A stretch of 64,000 nucleotides of DNA from the NCBI RefSeq assembly GCF_006385175.1, contig NZ_VFIY01000018.1, positions 682,001-746,000 on the forward strand, given 5' to 3'. A program made the translations under genes and the position numbers. This DNA comes from Emcibacter nanhaiensis. GTDB lineage: Bacteria; Pseudomonadota; Alphaproteobacteria; Sphingomonadales; Emcibacteraceae. Under the pieces are notes generated by a model. The model had not been told where the DNA came from, did no database searches, and was given only the letters and a program-made list of their open reading frames with translations. Numbering within the stretch: the first letter of the stretch is position 1; each line of letters starts with the position of its first letter. Below are positions 53,046 through 62,430 of the stretch, in pieces.

Positions 53046-54476
53046 ATGTCGTCGGATTCCTTCAACAATAGTTTCGTCCGTGGCCCGCTGGGCGCCGTCT
53101 TCGCCAAGACCGCGCTGCCCATTATATTCGTGATGAGCATGAACGGACTGCTCACTGTCGTCGATGCGATTTTCCTGGGGGTGTATGTCGGTGCGGACGC
53201 CCTCGGGGCCGTCACGCTGATGTTCCCCCTCTATATGCTGATCGTAGCCCTGGCCACGCTGGTCGCCAGCGGCATGTCCAGCATCATCGCCCGCCACCTT
53301 GGCGCACAGCACTACGAAGAGGCGCGTGGCGTCTTTGCCGGCGCCCATGGCCTGGCGCTTGCGGTGAGCGCCGGTTTTATCCTGTTGTTTCTGCTGCTGG
53401 GGGACCAGGTCACTCTTCTCGCGGCCAACGGATCCGCATCGCTGGCGGAAATGGGGCATACCTATCTCGCCATTACCGTGATCGCCTCGCCGGTCCTGTT
53501 CCTGCTGTCGATAAATTCCGACGCCCTGCGCAACGAGGGCCGCGCCGGTTTTATGGCGGCCATGAGTCTGCTCGTATCGCTGGTCAACATCGGCTTCAAT
53601 TATGTCCTGATCGTCGTATTCGACCTGGGCGTGGCCGGTTCCGCTTACGGCACCGTGGCGGCGCAGTTGCTGGCCTTATCCATTATTTTCATCTTTCGCC
53701 TGCGCGGGCGGACGGAGTTGAGGCCGAATGCCTTCGTTCAGCATCGTCTCACCGCCCACTGGCGCCGCATACTCGCCCTCGGAGCGCCCCAGAGCCTGAA
53801 TTTCCTGGGCATGGCCCTCGGCTCCACAGCGATCCTTACCGCCCTGCAAATGGTGGCCGGCAGCAACTATGAGACGACCATATCGGCCTACGGCATTATC
53901 TCCCGCGTCATGACCTTCACCTTTCTGCCGCTGCTCGGGATCAGTCAGGCAATGCAGTCGATTACCGGCAACAATTACGGGGCCGGATTGTGGCAACGTT
54001 CCAATGACAGCCTGCGGCTGGCGATCATGATTTCCTTTGTCTATTGCCTTGTCAGTGAAATCATTCTGGTCAACCTTGCCGGACCGATCGGCCGCCTGTT
54101 CGTCGACAATACTGCCGTGGCGGGTGAAGTGGCCCGGATCATGCCGGTCATGGCCACCATGTTTTTCGCCGCCGGCCCCCTGATCATCATCGCCACCTAT
54201 TTCCAGGCGATTGGCGATGCAGGCCGGGCGGCGGTCCTCGGCCTTGCCAAACCGTATCTCTTCGCCCTGCCGCTGATCTTTCTTCTTGCCCTGACCATGG
54301 GAGAAAAAGGCATCTGGATGGCCAGCCCGGTCGCTGAGCTGTTATTACTCGGACTGACAACACTGATTCTGGCGGGAAATGCGCGACAACAAGCCTTTAG
54401 ATGGGGCCTGTTCAGGCCGGAGGGTGAAAAAAGCGAGGTTCCTGCGAACGCGTCATCAGGAAGCAAAGGGCTCTGA
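53046..54476 (+). CDS. MATE-family multidrug/Na+ exporter
   Basis: 476 residues with 12 hydrophobic helices in two similar halves. The N-terminal ALPIIFVMSMNGLLTVVDAIFLG, GMSSIIARHLGAQHYEEA and INSDALRNEGRAGFMA segments are typical of NorM/DinF-type exporters. It pumps cationic or other compounds out with Na+ or H+. An AGGAG site precedes the ATG. The last ~40 residues after GLTTLILAGNARQ differ from a decayed copy of the same 3' end found 1.36 kb downstream, which suggests recombination at this end of the gene. Confidence 0.92.
   Translation: MSSDSFNNSFVRGPLGAVFAKTALPIIFVMSMNGLLTVVDAIFLGVYVGADALGAVTLMFPLYMLIVALATLVASGMSSIIARHLGAQHYEEARGVFAGAHGLALAVSAGFILLFLLLGDQVTLLAANGSASLAEMGHTYLAITVIASPVLFLLSINSDALRNEGRAGFMAAMSLLVSLVNIGFNYVLIVVFDLGVAGSAYGTVAAQLLALSIIFIFRLRGRTELRPNAFVQHRLTAHWRRILALGAPQSLNFLGMALGSTAILTALQMVAGSNYETTISAYGIISRVMTFTFLPLLGISQAMQSITGNNYGAGLWQRSNDSLRLAIMISFVYCLVSEIILVNLAGPIGRLFVDNTAVAGEVARIMPVMATMFFAAGPLIIIATYFQAIGDAGRAAVLGLAKPYLFALPLIFLLALTMGEKGIWMASPVAELLLLGLTTLILAGNARQQAFRWGLFRPEGEKSEVPANASSGSKGL
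54351..54420. repeat. Direct repeat copy 1 (3' end of MATE gene)
   Basis: About 70 bases inside the MATE gene match 55711-55779 at roughly 80-85 percent, including an identical first 19 bases (GGACTGACAACACTGATTC). This copy is in frame with the MATE protein (LTTLILAGNARQQAFRWGLF). Confidence 0.8.
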
Positions 54477-54538
54477 CTCCATTAACCGGTCAGCAGAAAA
54501 TAGTGAAAACAATAAATTACAGCGAGGGATTCAAAACT

Positions 54539-55717
54539 ATGAACAGGCTTATATTTATCTTGTACGCCTTTTTTGCCAGCGCAACCGCACAGGCTGCTCC
54601 GGGCGCCCCGGCGACAGAGGCTGGCCGGCTGGATCTGGCAACCAAATATCATATTGCCTCGGCCGCGCTTGGTGACGAGCGCACAATCCTGATTTCCGTG
54701 CCTGACGGATATGACGCCTCCGACGCGCGCTATCCGGTCATTTACCTGCTGGATGGCATGCAGAGCATCTATCACGCTGCCGGCACGCGTGACGTTCTGG
54801 TGCGGTCGGGCGATATGCCACCGGTGATCCTGGTCGGCCTCAAGAGCGTTAACCGCACCCGGGACATGACGCCGTCCCGCATGGCAGGCAACGCCCAGAG
54901 CGGCGGCGCTGCGAAGTTGCTGGCCCATCTCAGGGACGAAGTCATTCCCTTTGTCGAAAAGGCCTATCGCGCCAATGGTTATCGGGTACTCACCGGCCAT
55001 TCCGATGGCGGACTCTTCTCCGTCTATGCCCTGATGGAGGCCCCGAAGCTGTTTGATGCCGAGATCATCATGTCGCCGGCGTTATGGTGGAATGGTGAGG
55101 AAATGACCAAAGCCGCAGGGCCTTTCCTCGACACGCATCCGAAGCTGACGAAATCCCTCTATTTCGGCATCGGGGCCGACGATGGGGATGGCATGCGCCA
55201 GGAACTGAAGCGCTTCGTCGATGTGGTGAAGGCGGCACAGCTGCCGGGCGTACGCTGGGATTATCGGGAATTCGACGGCGAAGGCCACATGTCCGCGCCT
55301 CTCCGAACCTTCTATCATGGGGTAAAATTCATCTTCGCCGACCTGCGGTTGCCGGACGAGGTGATCTATCATTTCACGACCGATGCCTTCCTGGCCCATG
55401 AACGCATGATCCAGGCCAAATATGGTGCGGCAGCGCGCCAGACCCAGGAGCTCTATGTGCCGCTCGGGTTGCACCTAATCGAAACAGGCGACTATGACGG
55501 TGCGATCGCGGTCTTGCAACGTAATGCCGAAGCCTATGCCGGCAACCGCTATCCGCGCAACAATGCCTGGTTGGCAGACGCCTATCAAAAGGCCGGGCGC
55601 AAGGCCGAGGCCCTCGCCGAATATCAGCGCGCCTACCGCCTTGCCGTTGAGACCGGCTACGGCGAAGCCGATAGCTACCGTCAGAAGATTGTCGAGCTGG
55701 GTGGTCACGCGGACTGA
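54539..55717 (+). CDS. Secreted esterase (PF00756-like) with C-terminal TPR-like region
   Basis: 392 residues from MNRLIFILYA, behind GAGGG; an in-frame ATG 36 bases earlier spoils the signal peptide, which ends at AQA. The esterase-D-like alpha/beta-hydrolase domain has VIYLLDGM, the nucleophile serine in GHSDGGLFS and the late histidine in GEGHMS. Residues ~300-385 hold one or two TPR-like helical pairs. Related periplasmic proteins hydrolyse siderophores or other esters. The stop codon falls inside a sequence shared with the MATE 3' end, so the gene sits exactly between two repeat copies. Confidence 0.87.
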   Translation: MNRLIFILYAFFASATAQAAPGAPATEAGRLDLATKYHIASAALGDERTILISVPDGYDASDARYPVIYLLDGMQSIYHAAGTRDVLVRSGDMPPVILVGLKSVNRTRDMTPSRMAGNAQSGGAAKLLAHLRDEVIPFVEKAYRANGYRVLTGHSDGGLFSVYALMEAPKLFDAEIIMSPALWWNGEEMTKAAGPFLDTHPKLTKSLYFGIGADDGDGMRQELKRFVDVVKAAQLPGVRWDYREFDGEGHMSAPLRTFYHGVKFIFADLRLPDEVIYHFTTDAFLAHERMIQAKYGAAARQTQELYVPLGLHLIETGDYDGAIAVLQRNAEAYAGNRYPRNNAWLADAYQKAGRKAEALAEYQRAYRLAVETGYGEADSYRQKIVELGGHAD

Positions 55718-55787
55718 CAACACTGATTCCAGCCGGCAATGCGCGACAACACGTCTTTAAATGGGCCTGTTCAAATCTGAAAATTGA
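55711..55787 (+). pseudogene. Remnant of a MATE gene 3' end (direct repeat copy 2)
   Basis: Reading in the MATE frame gives LTTLIPAGNARQHVFKW; a one-base deletion relative to copy 1 (TGGGC instead of TGGGGC at about 55762) breaks the frame. Restoring that base gives ...GLFKSEN and a stop at 55785-55787, a plausible natural end of a MATE protein. So this is the old 3' end of a MATE gene left behind when the segment carrying the present MATE tail and the esterase was inserted. Confidence 0.65.
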
Positions 55788-55801
55788 CAATCCCAAAAAG
55801 C

Positions 55802-55830
55802 AAAAGCCCGGCAATATGCCGGGCTTTCTT
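55802..55830. terminator. Bidirectional intrinsic terminator
   Basis: AGCCCGGC / GCCGGGCT stem with AATAT loop, T-rich on both sides. It lies between the esterase (plus) and the receptor-like gene (minus), and just after the MATE remnant, for which it may be the original terminator. Confidence 0.85.
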
Positions 55831-55885
55831 TCCATTAGCGACCGGTCGCCTTCCGACTTTGGAATGGCCCTTCAGCACCCGGAGG

Positions 55886-57010
55886 CTAGACCTCCTGCTT
55901 CTGGACGATTACGCCGTACCAGCCGAGGCCGTCATATTCCTCATAGCCGATGGTCTGGGCATAGGCGACCACCTCGCCCCGCTCATTGGTGTAGGCGCCC
56001 TTCTGTCCCTGGTCGGTCTTCAGGGGATAACGCTCATACAAGCCGCTGTTATCGGAGCTGGCGATAACCCGGTGATTGCGGTCCAGCAGCATGACCCGGG
56101 TCCGCAACCATTCTTCCTCGCTGAACGCCGGCTCATCGTTTACGATCGAACGCCCCTGTTCCTGCCAGTCAAAGAAAATGCCCAGTACACCGAGAGGTTC
56201 GGAAAAACGCTCCCCGTCGTGGCGCACTGCCGCCGAGTAGATGGCAGCCGGACGCTGGCGATGGAAGCTGTCGGGACGGATGTCATCGACCACGTAATCA
56301 TCGCCGGACCGGGTTCTCATCGCTTCCTGGAACCAGTGCTCCCCGGCCACGGACTTGCCCTTGACGCTGGAAAATTCCTCCGGATTGGAAATGGCGATCA
56401 CCGTGCCGTCACCATCCGCCAGCACCAGGTTCATATAGACCGTATAATAGAGGTTGATCACCGCCAGGCGTTCCCCGGCGTGCCTGGCCCGCTCGTCGGT
56501 GGGCTCCTGAAGGGCGCGCCAGAACGCACTGTCGGTCGCCCACCAACGCACATCGGCGGTCCGCTCGAACAGGTTGCGCACAATCAGCTGCACCAGGGTT
56601 TGTGCCATTTCCGTCAGCCGCTGGCTTTCCAGCCGGCCCGCCAGGTCATTGGTCAGCGAGCGCAACCGGTCGATGCTGCCCAGCACCACAGACTGGAAAT
56701 CCTGGGCGTTTTTCTCCGCCTGTTCCGCCAGGTTCTTGACCTCGGTGGCGACCACGGAAAATCCGCGCCCGGCGTCTCCGGCCCGCGCCGCCTCGATGGT
56801 TGCATTGAGGGCAAGCAATTTGGTTTGCCCGGCAATATCCTGATTTACTTTTGAAAAATGAGACACCTGATCGTTCAAGGTCTCGGTGGTACGCCGGATC
56901 ATATGCGGCGTTGCCATTTTCCCCTCCCGGGGTGTTTTTGAATTTTCTGTTTTTAAAACATTCTGCCCGGATACCGGAGTATCCAGGCTACTCACTACAC
57001 TCGATGTCAT
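55886..57010 (-). CDS. Soluble chemoreceptor with N-terminal signalling tip and C-terminal Cache-like sensor
   Basis: 374 residues from MTSSVVSS, behind AAAGGGG; a longer frame reaches 57154 but crosses the upstream terminator. The receptor hairpin tip ([21 protein letters not shown]) is near residue 62, and the C-terminal ~230 residues form a Cache/PAS-like sensor ([50 protein letters not shown]). This is the reverse of the usual order and there is no membrane helix. A similar layout is known in a few cytoplasmic receptors. It is a single gene, away from the che operon. Confidence 0.85.
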   Translation of the reverse strand: MTSSVVSSLDTPVSGQNVLKTENSKTPREGKMATPHMIRRTTETLNDQVSHFSKVNQDIAGQTKLLALNATIEAARAGDAGRGFSVVATEVKNLAEQAEKNAQDFQSVVLGSIDRLRSLTNDLAGRLESQRLTEMAQTLVQLIVRNLFERTADVRWWATDSAFWRALQEPTDERARHAGERLAVINLYYTVYMNLVLADGDGTVIAISNPEEFSSVKGKSVAGEHWFQEAMRTRSGDDYVVDDIRPDSFHRQRPAAIYSAAVRHDGERFSEPLGVLGIFFDWQEQGRSIVNDEPAFSEEEWLRTRVMLLDRNHRVIASSDNSGLYERYPLKTDQGQKGAYTNERGEVVAYAQTIGYEEYDGLGWYGVIVQKQEV

Positions 57011-57068
57011 TGAGAAGACCCCTTTCTCATTTACTAGCGGAAATGAGACATGCAAAGCCTGTGCCAGC

Positions 57069-57095
57069 AAAAAAGCCCCTAAAAAAGGGGCTTTT
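57069..57095 (-). terminator. Intrinsic terminator of the PQQ dehydrogenase gene
   Basis: AGCCCCT / AGGGGCT stem with a 5-base loop, followed on the minus strand by six T. It lies between the PQQ dehydrogenase stop (57213) and the receptor start (57010). Confidence 0.8.
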
Positions 57096-57212
57096 GGCAG
57101 TATTTTCTGCTGAAAAAGCCTGCAATTCAGGCATTCTGCCCAAAATCCGGGCAAAGGTCATAGGCACTTTGGCATATTTACACCAATTTAACTATCCGGA
57201 AAATCCAGCCGA

Positions 57213-59138
57213 TCAGCGCTTGAGCTTATAGGCCATCACCGCGTCCCCCATTGTCGACTGATACATGCTGTGACCACCGGCCGGGATCACCACATACTGC
57301 TCGCCTTTCACTTCATAGGTGACCGGCACCGCGGTGCCGGCGGCAGGCAAATCGGTTTCCCACAGCACTTCACCGGTCTTCAGGTCAAAGGCCCGGAAAA
57401 CATCATCCAGGGTATAGCCGATAAACACCAGCCCGCCGGCAGTCACCAGCGGCCCGCCGGCGCCCGGGGTGCCGAGTTCGATCTCCATGCCAAAGGGCGC
57501 GAATTTCCGGATATCGCCCAGCGGCACTTCCCAGACGATCTCGCGCTTTTCCATATCCACCGCCGTCAGGGCCGCCCAGGGCGGCTCCGAACAGGGGGCG
57601 CCGAAGTTCGACAGCGGCGCCGAGACTTCAGCCTGATAGGGGGCCCCTTTGTTGGGAAACAGCATGGAGCCGCGGGTTTCAATAGACTGGTGTTCCGTCC
57701 CGCTGTCCTCGGTTCCCTCTTTGCGAACCAGCTTCACTATCAGGGGAACCCGGTTGGAGGGCACCACCATGATTTTGCTGTCAGGATCATAGCCGCCACT
57801 GCCCCAGTTGGGACCGCCACCGTTCGCCGGGGAAAAGACGGTGCCCTTTTCACTGGGCGGCGTGTAGATCGGACCATAGTTGAGTTCCTCGATCTTGCCT
57901 TCGCAATTCCAGCGGTCGATGAAGGTGAAACCCCAGGCATCGTCCGGGGAAAATCCCTGCGGCATCAGCACCGGCATCCCCTCAGGGAACGGCTGGGTCG
58001 GGGACAGCACCTCTTCCGCCACCTTGCCGGTTTGCGGCACCGGACGCTCGATAATCGGCACCAGCGGCTCGCCGGTGGCGCGGTTAAAGACAAAAATCAG
58101 ACCCATTTTGGTATGCTGCACCAGGGCCGGCACCAGTTTGCCGTCGACGGGGAAGTCGATCAACATGGGCTGGGCCGGCAGGTCGTAATCGAAAACATTA
58201 TGGTGTACCAGCTGATGGTGCCAGACTACCTCACCGGTAGCTCCCCGCACGGCAACGATGGAGGTGGAATAGTCATTATCCCCCGGCCGGTCACCGCCGA
58301 AGAAATCCACCGACGCCGACGAGGTGGGCAGGTAAACCAGGTCGAGGTCGTTATCCACCGCCATGTCGGCCCAGACATTGGCGGCGCCAATACCCTCGGT
58401 GCCATTCTCCCAGGTTTCCATCGCCGGGTCGGCCGGATCGCGGGGGATGGGATCAAACTGCCACATAAACTCGCCGGTGCGGGCATGATAGGCCATGACC
58501 CGGCCGCTGGGCGAATTCACCCTCTGATTATCGGCGACATAGCTGCCGACCACGATCACATCATTGACGATGGCGGGATTGGCGCTGATCATCAGTTCCG
58601 CCGGCTGGGCCAGCGGCTTGCTGGTCGGCACCTGGACCTCGCCATTCTCCCCGAATTCGCTACAGGGCTTGCCGTCTTTGGCATCTATCGCAACGAGGCG
58701 GTTGTCCGGGGTGCCGAGGATCAGACGGGTCCGGCAGTGCGTGCCTTCCGCAGCCGTTTTATCAACCCAGTGGGACACGCCACGGCATTTACGGTAGAAG
58801 ACCTGTTCTGCCTTGTGATCATAGACCCAGCGCTCTTCCCCGGTCGCGGGATCGAGAGCGATCAGGCGACGATCCATGCTGCAGATCACCAGATTCCCCT
58901 CGATCAGGGTCGGCCGGTCCTGGAAAGAGGCAAAGTCCCCCTCCCTCATCTGTTCGCCGGTATGATATTCCCAGGCCAGTTCCAGTTCAGTGACAGTGTC
59001 CCTGTTAATCTGGGTCAGGGGCGAATATTTCGCGGACGGATCCTGCGGCCCGCCGCCCGCCGCGTGAAGAGTGGCAGGGACCAGCAGCAAACAGGCGGCA
59101 AACAGCCTGGCCAAAACGATTTTTCCCGGAAAATTCAT
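57213..59138 (-). CDS. Periplasmic PQQ-dependent dehydrogenase, glucose-dehydrogenase-like
   Basis: 641 residues with a signal peptide ending at LHA. The PQQ propeller is complete, with blade motifs such as LIALDPATGEERWVYD and LVAIDAKDGKPC, and a C-terminal VFRAFDLKTGEVLWETDLPA. It has neither a cytochrome domain nor the vicinal cysteines of the alcohol dehydrogenase at 7561, and lacks membrane helices. This fits the soluble PQQ dehydrogenase group that oxidises sugars or alcohols and gives electrons to a separate acceptor. It is divergent from the flavoprotein/cytochrome c pair. The substrate is unknown. Confidence 0.9.
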   Translation of the reverse strand: MNFPGKIVLARLFAACLLLVPATLHAAGGGPQDPSAKYSPLTQINRDTVTELELAWEYHTGEQMREGDFASFQDRPTLIEGNLVICSMDRRLIALDPATGEERWVYDHKAEQVFYRKCRGVSHWVDKTAAEGTHCRTRLILGTPDNRLVAIDAKDGKPCSEFGENGEVQVPTSKPLAQPAELMISANPAIVNDVIVVGSYVADNQRVNSPSGRVMAYHARTGEFMWQFDPIPRDPADPAMETWENGTEGIGAANVWADMAVDNDLDLVYLPTSSASVDFFGGDRPGDNDYSTSIVAVRGATGEVVWHHQLVHHNVFDYDLPAQPMLIDFPVDGKLVPALVQHTKMGLIFVFNRATGEPLVPIIERPVPQTGKVAEEVLSPTQPFPEGMPVLMPQGFSPDDAWGFTFIDRWNCEGKIEELNYGPIYTPPSEKGTVFSPANGGGPNWGSGGYDPDSKIMVVPSNRVPLIVKLVRKEGTEDSGTEHQSIETRGSMLFPNKGAPYQAEVSAPLSNFGAPCSEPPWAALTAVDMEKREIVWEVPLGDIRKFAPFGMEIELGTPGAGGPLVTAGGLVFIGYTLDDVFRAFDLKTGEVLWETDLPAAGTAVPVTYEVKGEQYVVIPAGGHSMYQSTMGDAVMAYKLKR

Positions 59139-59401
59139 GAAAGCCTCATCCTATGTTTATTGAGAAGAACGCATCCAAACATTTTGTAAACGGAGCAGTT
59201 TATTCATTTAAGTAAACTTAACCGTATACTTTTTATCTTGTCAAGCTATCGTTCGCTCACAGACAAAAAGAATTTCGCTCTCAGTCGGGACAGGCTTTCC
59301 CGGAATGAGATATGCTGATACACTAACAATTCCGGCATCCATCTAACCGGCATTCAGAAGACCGGCAGATAATCCGCGAACCATAATTGGGAGACTTCAC
59401 A

Positions 59402-60964
59402 ATGACTGTGCCTTTGCCTGCTGGCGTAAGCCTGGAAGACATGACTGCCGCGCTGGAAAAATTCCGGCGGATAGCCGGCGATGAATGGGTCCTCACCGGC
59501 CCGGATGCCGGCCCCTATGACGACCCCTACCCCATTACAGACCCGGAAACAGACCACCGGCCCTATGCGGCCGTGGCGCCGGCGACCACTGCCCAGGTAC
59601 AGGAGATCGTCAAGGTCGCCAACGAGCATGGCATTCCGCTCTGGCCCGTCTCCCGGGGCAAGAATTTCGCTTATGGCGGCGCGGCGCCGGTGCTGACCGG
59701 CACCGTTGTGCTCGACCTCAAACGTCTCAATCGCATCCTGGAGGTCAATGAAGAATTCGGTTATGCCCTGGTGGAGCCGGGCGTCAGCTATTTCGACCTT
59801 TATGACTATATCCAGGAAAAGGGCCTCAAGCTGTGGCTCGATGTGCCCGATCCCGGCTGGGGCAGTGTGGTCGGCAACGCCCTTGACCATGGCATCGGCT
59901 ATACCCCTTACGGCGACCATTTCGCCATGCAGTGCGGCATGGAGGTGGTGCTGCCGACCGGCGACATCGTGCGCACCGGCATGGGGGCCATGCCCGGCAA
60001 CAACAGCTGGCAGCTGTTCAAATATGGCTTTGGCCCCTATGTGGACGGCATGTTCTCCCAGTCCAATTTCGGCATCGTCACCAAGATGGGCATCTGGCTG
60101 ATGCCGGAACCGCCCTACTATGAACCCTATATGATCAGCTTTGAGCGGGAAGAGGATATCGAACAGGTGATCGAAATCCTGCGCCCGCTTAAAGTCGGCA
60201 GCATCATCCAGAATGCGGCAACGGTGCGCAGTCTGATCCTGGACGCCTCGATCACCTCCACCAAAGCCCAGTATTATGACGGCGCCGGGCCACTGCCGCC
60301 GAGCGCCGCCCGCAAGATCATGGACGACCAAAAGCTTGGCATGTGGAACTTCTGCGGCGCGCTCTATGGCCCGCCACCGGTCGCCGAAACCCTGTGGACA
60401 GTGATCCGCGATTCCTTCGCCGCCGTCCCGGGGGTCAAATTCTACAAGGTCGACGACCGGCCGCAGGGTTTTGACCTGCTGCGCCACCGGGCGGACACCA
60501 TGCGCGGCATCCCGAAAATGACCGAATTCAATCTCTGCAACTGGACCGGCGGCGGCGGTCATACCGGTTTCTCCCCGGTCTCGCCGATCACCGGCCGGGA
60601 TGCGGTCAAGCAATATGAAATGGTCAAAAAACGCATGCATGAATATGGCTATGACTATATGGGCCTGCTGGCCATCGGCTGGCGGGAAATGCATCATGTC
60701 TCGCTGATTGTTTATGACCAGAATGATGCCGATGAGCGCAAAAAGGTCGATGAGCTGTTTAACATCCTGATCGATGAGGCCGCCGCCGAAGGCTACGGCG
60801 AATATCGCACCCACATTAACTTTATGGACCGCATCGCCGGCACCTACAGCTGGAACAACAATGCCCTGTGGCGCATGCATGAAACCATCAAGGATGCGCT
60901 CGATCCCAACGGCATCCTGGCCCCGGGCAAGTCCGGCATTTGGCCACAGAACAGGAGGGGGTAA
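59402..60964 (+). CDS. Flavoprotein of the p-cresol methylhydroxylase / eugenol hydroxylase / vanillyl-alcohol oxidase family
   Basis: 520 residues from the ATG behind GGGAG. The FAD-binding PCMH-type domain has PVSRGKNFAYGGAAPV, VEPGVSYFDLYDYI and GNALDHGIGYTPYGDH. The C-terminal cap has HINFMD, a TYSWNNNALWR block and NGILAPGKSG, as in vanillyl-alcohol oxidase. H387 (GGGHTGF) aligns with the FAD-linked histidine of vanillyl-alcohol oxidase and Y419 lies near the FAD-linked tyrosine of PCMH. The cytochrome c gene starts 4 bases later, so it is more likely a dehydrogenase/hydroxylase of 4-alkylphenols than an oxidase. Confidence 0.92.
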   Translation: MTVPLPAGVSLEDMTAALEKFRRIAGDEWVLTGPDAGPYDDPYPITDPETDHRPYAAVAPATTAQVQEIVKVANEHGIPLWPVSRGKNFAYGGAAPVLTGTVVLDLKRLNRILEVNEEFGYALVEPGVSYFDLYDYIQEKGLKLWLDVPDPGWGSVVGNALDHGIGYTPYGDHFAMQCGMEVVLPTGDIVRTGMGAMPGNNSWQLFKYGFGPYVDGMFSQSNFGIVTKMGIWLMPEPPYYEPYMISFEREEDIEQVIEILRPLKVGSIIQNAATVRSLILDASITSTKAQYYDGAGPLPPSAARKIMDDQKLGMWNFCGALYGPPPVAETLWTVIRDSFAAVPGVKFYKVDDRPQGFDLLRHRADTMRGIPKMTEFNLCNWTGGGGHTGFSPVSPITGRDAVKQYEMVKKRMHEYGYDYMGLLAIGWREMHHVSLIVYDQNDADERKKVDELFNILIDEAAAEGYGEYRTHINFMDRIAGTYSWNNNALWRMHETIKDALDPNGILAPGKSGIWPQNRRG

Positions 60965-60968
60965 GACC

Positions 60969-61373
60969 ATGAGACTCAGAAGACTTCATCTAACCCTTGC
61001 CCTTGTTGCCACTGCCGGCCTGGCCGGCTGTACGCCGGAGGAAGAGACCGAAGTAAAATCCGCCGAAATCTCGACCCCGACTTCCATCGCACTGGAAGGC
61101 GCCGCGCCGCGCCCCACACTCACCGGCACCGAGGTCTTCGCCCGCCAGTGCGCCAACTGCCATGCCGCCGGTGACGACCATACCGGCAGCTTCCAGCTCG
61201 CCCGCAGCCGGGGCGAAGAGTATGCGGTGCTGGAAGAGCGCACGGACCTCAGCGCCGACTATATCAGGCAGGTAGTCCGCACCGGCATCAACACCATGCC
61301 CGGGTTTTCGAAAGTAGACATTACCGAGCAGGAGATGTCTGCGCTGACAGACTATCTGGTCAAAACGGAGTAA
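60969..61373 (+). CDS. Lipoprotein c-type cytochrome, partner of the flavoprotein
   Basis: 134 residues from the ATG behind AGGAGGGGG. A lipobox (LAGC, about residue 20) predicts a membrane-anchored periplasmic protein. One heme site CANCH is near residue 62, with the axial methionine in NTMPGFSKV. In p-cresol methylhydroxylase and eugenol hydroxylase, a small cytochrome c is the second subunit and takes electrons from the flavin; this gene order fits that. The flavoprotein has no obvious signal peptide, so export or the site of assembly is unclear. Confidence 0.9.
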   Translation: MRLRRLHLTLALVATAGLAGCTPEEETEVKSAEISTPTSIALEGAAPRPTLTGTEVFARQCANCHAAGDDHTGSFQLARSRGEEYAVLEERTDLSADYIRQVVRTGINTMPGFSKVDITEQEMSALTDYLVKTE

Positions 61374-61390
61374 TATGCCTTCCGGCCCGC

Positions 61391-62317
61391 CTACCTGAGG
61401 GGACGCAACATGTTGATTCCGCCCCAGTTAAATATCTGGGTGACCCAAAGCTTGTCATCGGTGTCAACATAAATGCCGTGCACCGCGCTAAACTGTCCCG
61501 GGTTGCGACCTGCAGGCCCCTGGAAACTCTTGAGCAGGCGGCCGTTCAAATCGAACTTCCGCACTGTTTCGGCCCGGGCGTCAGTGACCCATAGTTTGTC
61601 TCCGGCAAGAGTCATCACATAGGGATATCCGACGTCTGTCCATTCATCCAGATACTTGCCCTCCAGGTCAAACCGCTGAATACGCCTGTTTTCCCGGTCC
61701 GCAACATACACCCTGTCCTCATCGTCAATAACGATGGAATGGGCGAATTTAAATTCACCGGCAGCAGAACCTTTCCCGCCCCACGCCTTGATCAGAAAAC
61801 CGTTGGGATCCATCTTGACGATACGCTCATTGCCCTTGTCGACCACATAGATATTTTTATGACGGTCCAGAGCCACATCCATCGGCTGGTCGAACAGGAC
61901 AAGATGATAGTCCCTGTCAAACCATCCGGTTCCGGCCAGATTGTTTTTACCCAGCACCATTGTGACCGCCCCTGAAGGAGAAAACCTGAGAACAATATGC
62001 GTCCCGCTGTCAGTGGTCCAGATATTCCCGTCATCGTCAATTCTCAGGCCGTGTGGATTCTTGAACAGCCCCGGGCCGATTTCCCGTATAAATTTTTGGT
62101 CCTGGTCAAATTCAAGAAGCTGGTGCCGGCCGCGATGAAATATGATGAAATTGCCGTTATCGCGCCTGGCGATCGCGGCAACCTCCCCCAATATCCACCC
62201 CTCCGGCAGGGAAACTTCGATGGCTTTATTCTCAAACCGGGCAGCGGCAGCAACCGCCGTCCCGCCGCTGACTGGTAAAAAAAGACAGGCCAAAAGCGCA
62301 ATTGTCCCGAGTTTCAT
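61391..62317 (-). CDS. Secreted NHL-repeat beta-propeller protein
   Basis: 308 residues from MKLGTIALLA; a GTG nine bases upstream overlaps the ribosome site GAAAGG. A signal peptide ends around VAAA. Repeats with the pattern PHGLRIDDDGNIWTTD, PMDVALDRHKNIYVVD, AHSIVIDDEDRVYVAD and VHGIYVDTDDKLWV mark a six-bladed NHL propeller. Such exported proteins bind or hydrolyse diverse ligands; some are lactonases or lyases. It converges on the cytochrome c gene and is divergent from the LysR gene. Function is not known. Confidence 0.85.
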   Translation of the reverse strand: MKLGTIALLACLFLPVSGGTAVAAAARFENKAIEVSLPEGWILGEVAAIARRDNGNFIIFHRGRHQLLEFDQDQKFIREIGPGLFKNPHGLRIDDDGNIWTTDSGTHIVLRFSPSGAVTMVLGKNNLAGTGWFDRDYHLVLFDQPMDVALDRHKNIYVVDKGNERIVKMDPNGFLIKAWGGKGSAAGEFKFAHSIVIDDEDRVYVADRENRRIQRFDLEGKYLDEWTDVGYPYVMTLAGDKLWVTDARAETVRKFDLNGRLLKSFQGPAGRNPGQFSAVHGIYVDTDDKLWVTQIFNWGGINMLRPLR

Positions 62318-62430
62318 GTGTCGCACCTTTCGTTAGACATAAATTTAAGTTCGCCAGCCTTTTAATTTATTTCTATAAAACTATTAATAGTGTTTAATAG
62401 ATAATATCTTTTTCTTTATTGGATATAATA

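Noticed and set aside
55374-55835. Minus-strand frame of 153 codons over the esterase 3' end
   Set aside because: It is a shadow frame; its only interest was that it shares a segment with another shadow frame at 54197-54466, which revealed the MATE repeat.
57011-57154. N-terminal extension of the reversed-order chemoreceptor
   Set aside because: The extended frame crosses a strong terminator hairpin at 57069-57095, and the ATG at 57010 has a good ribosome site.
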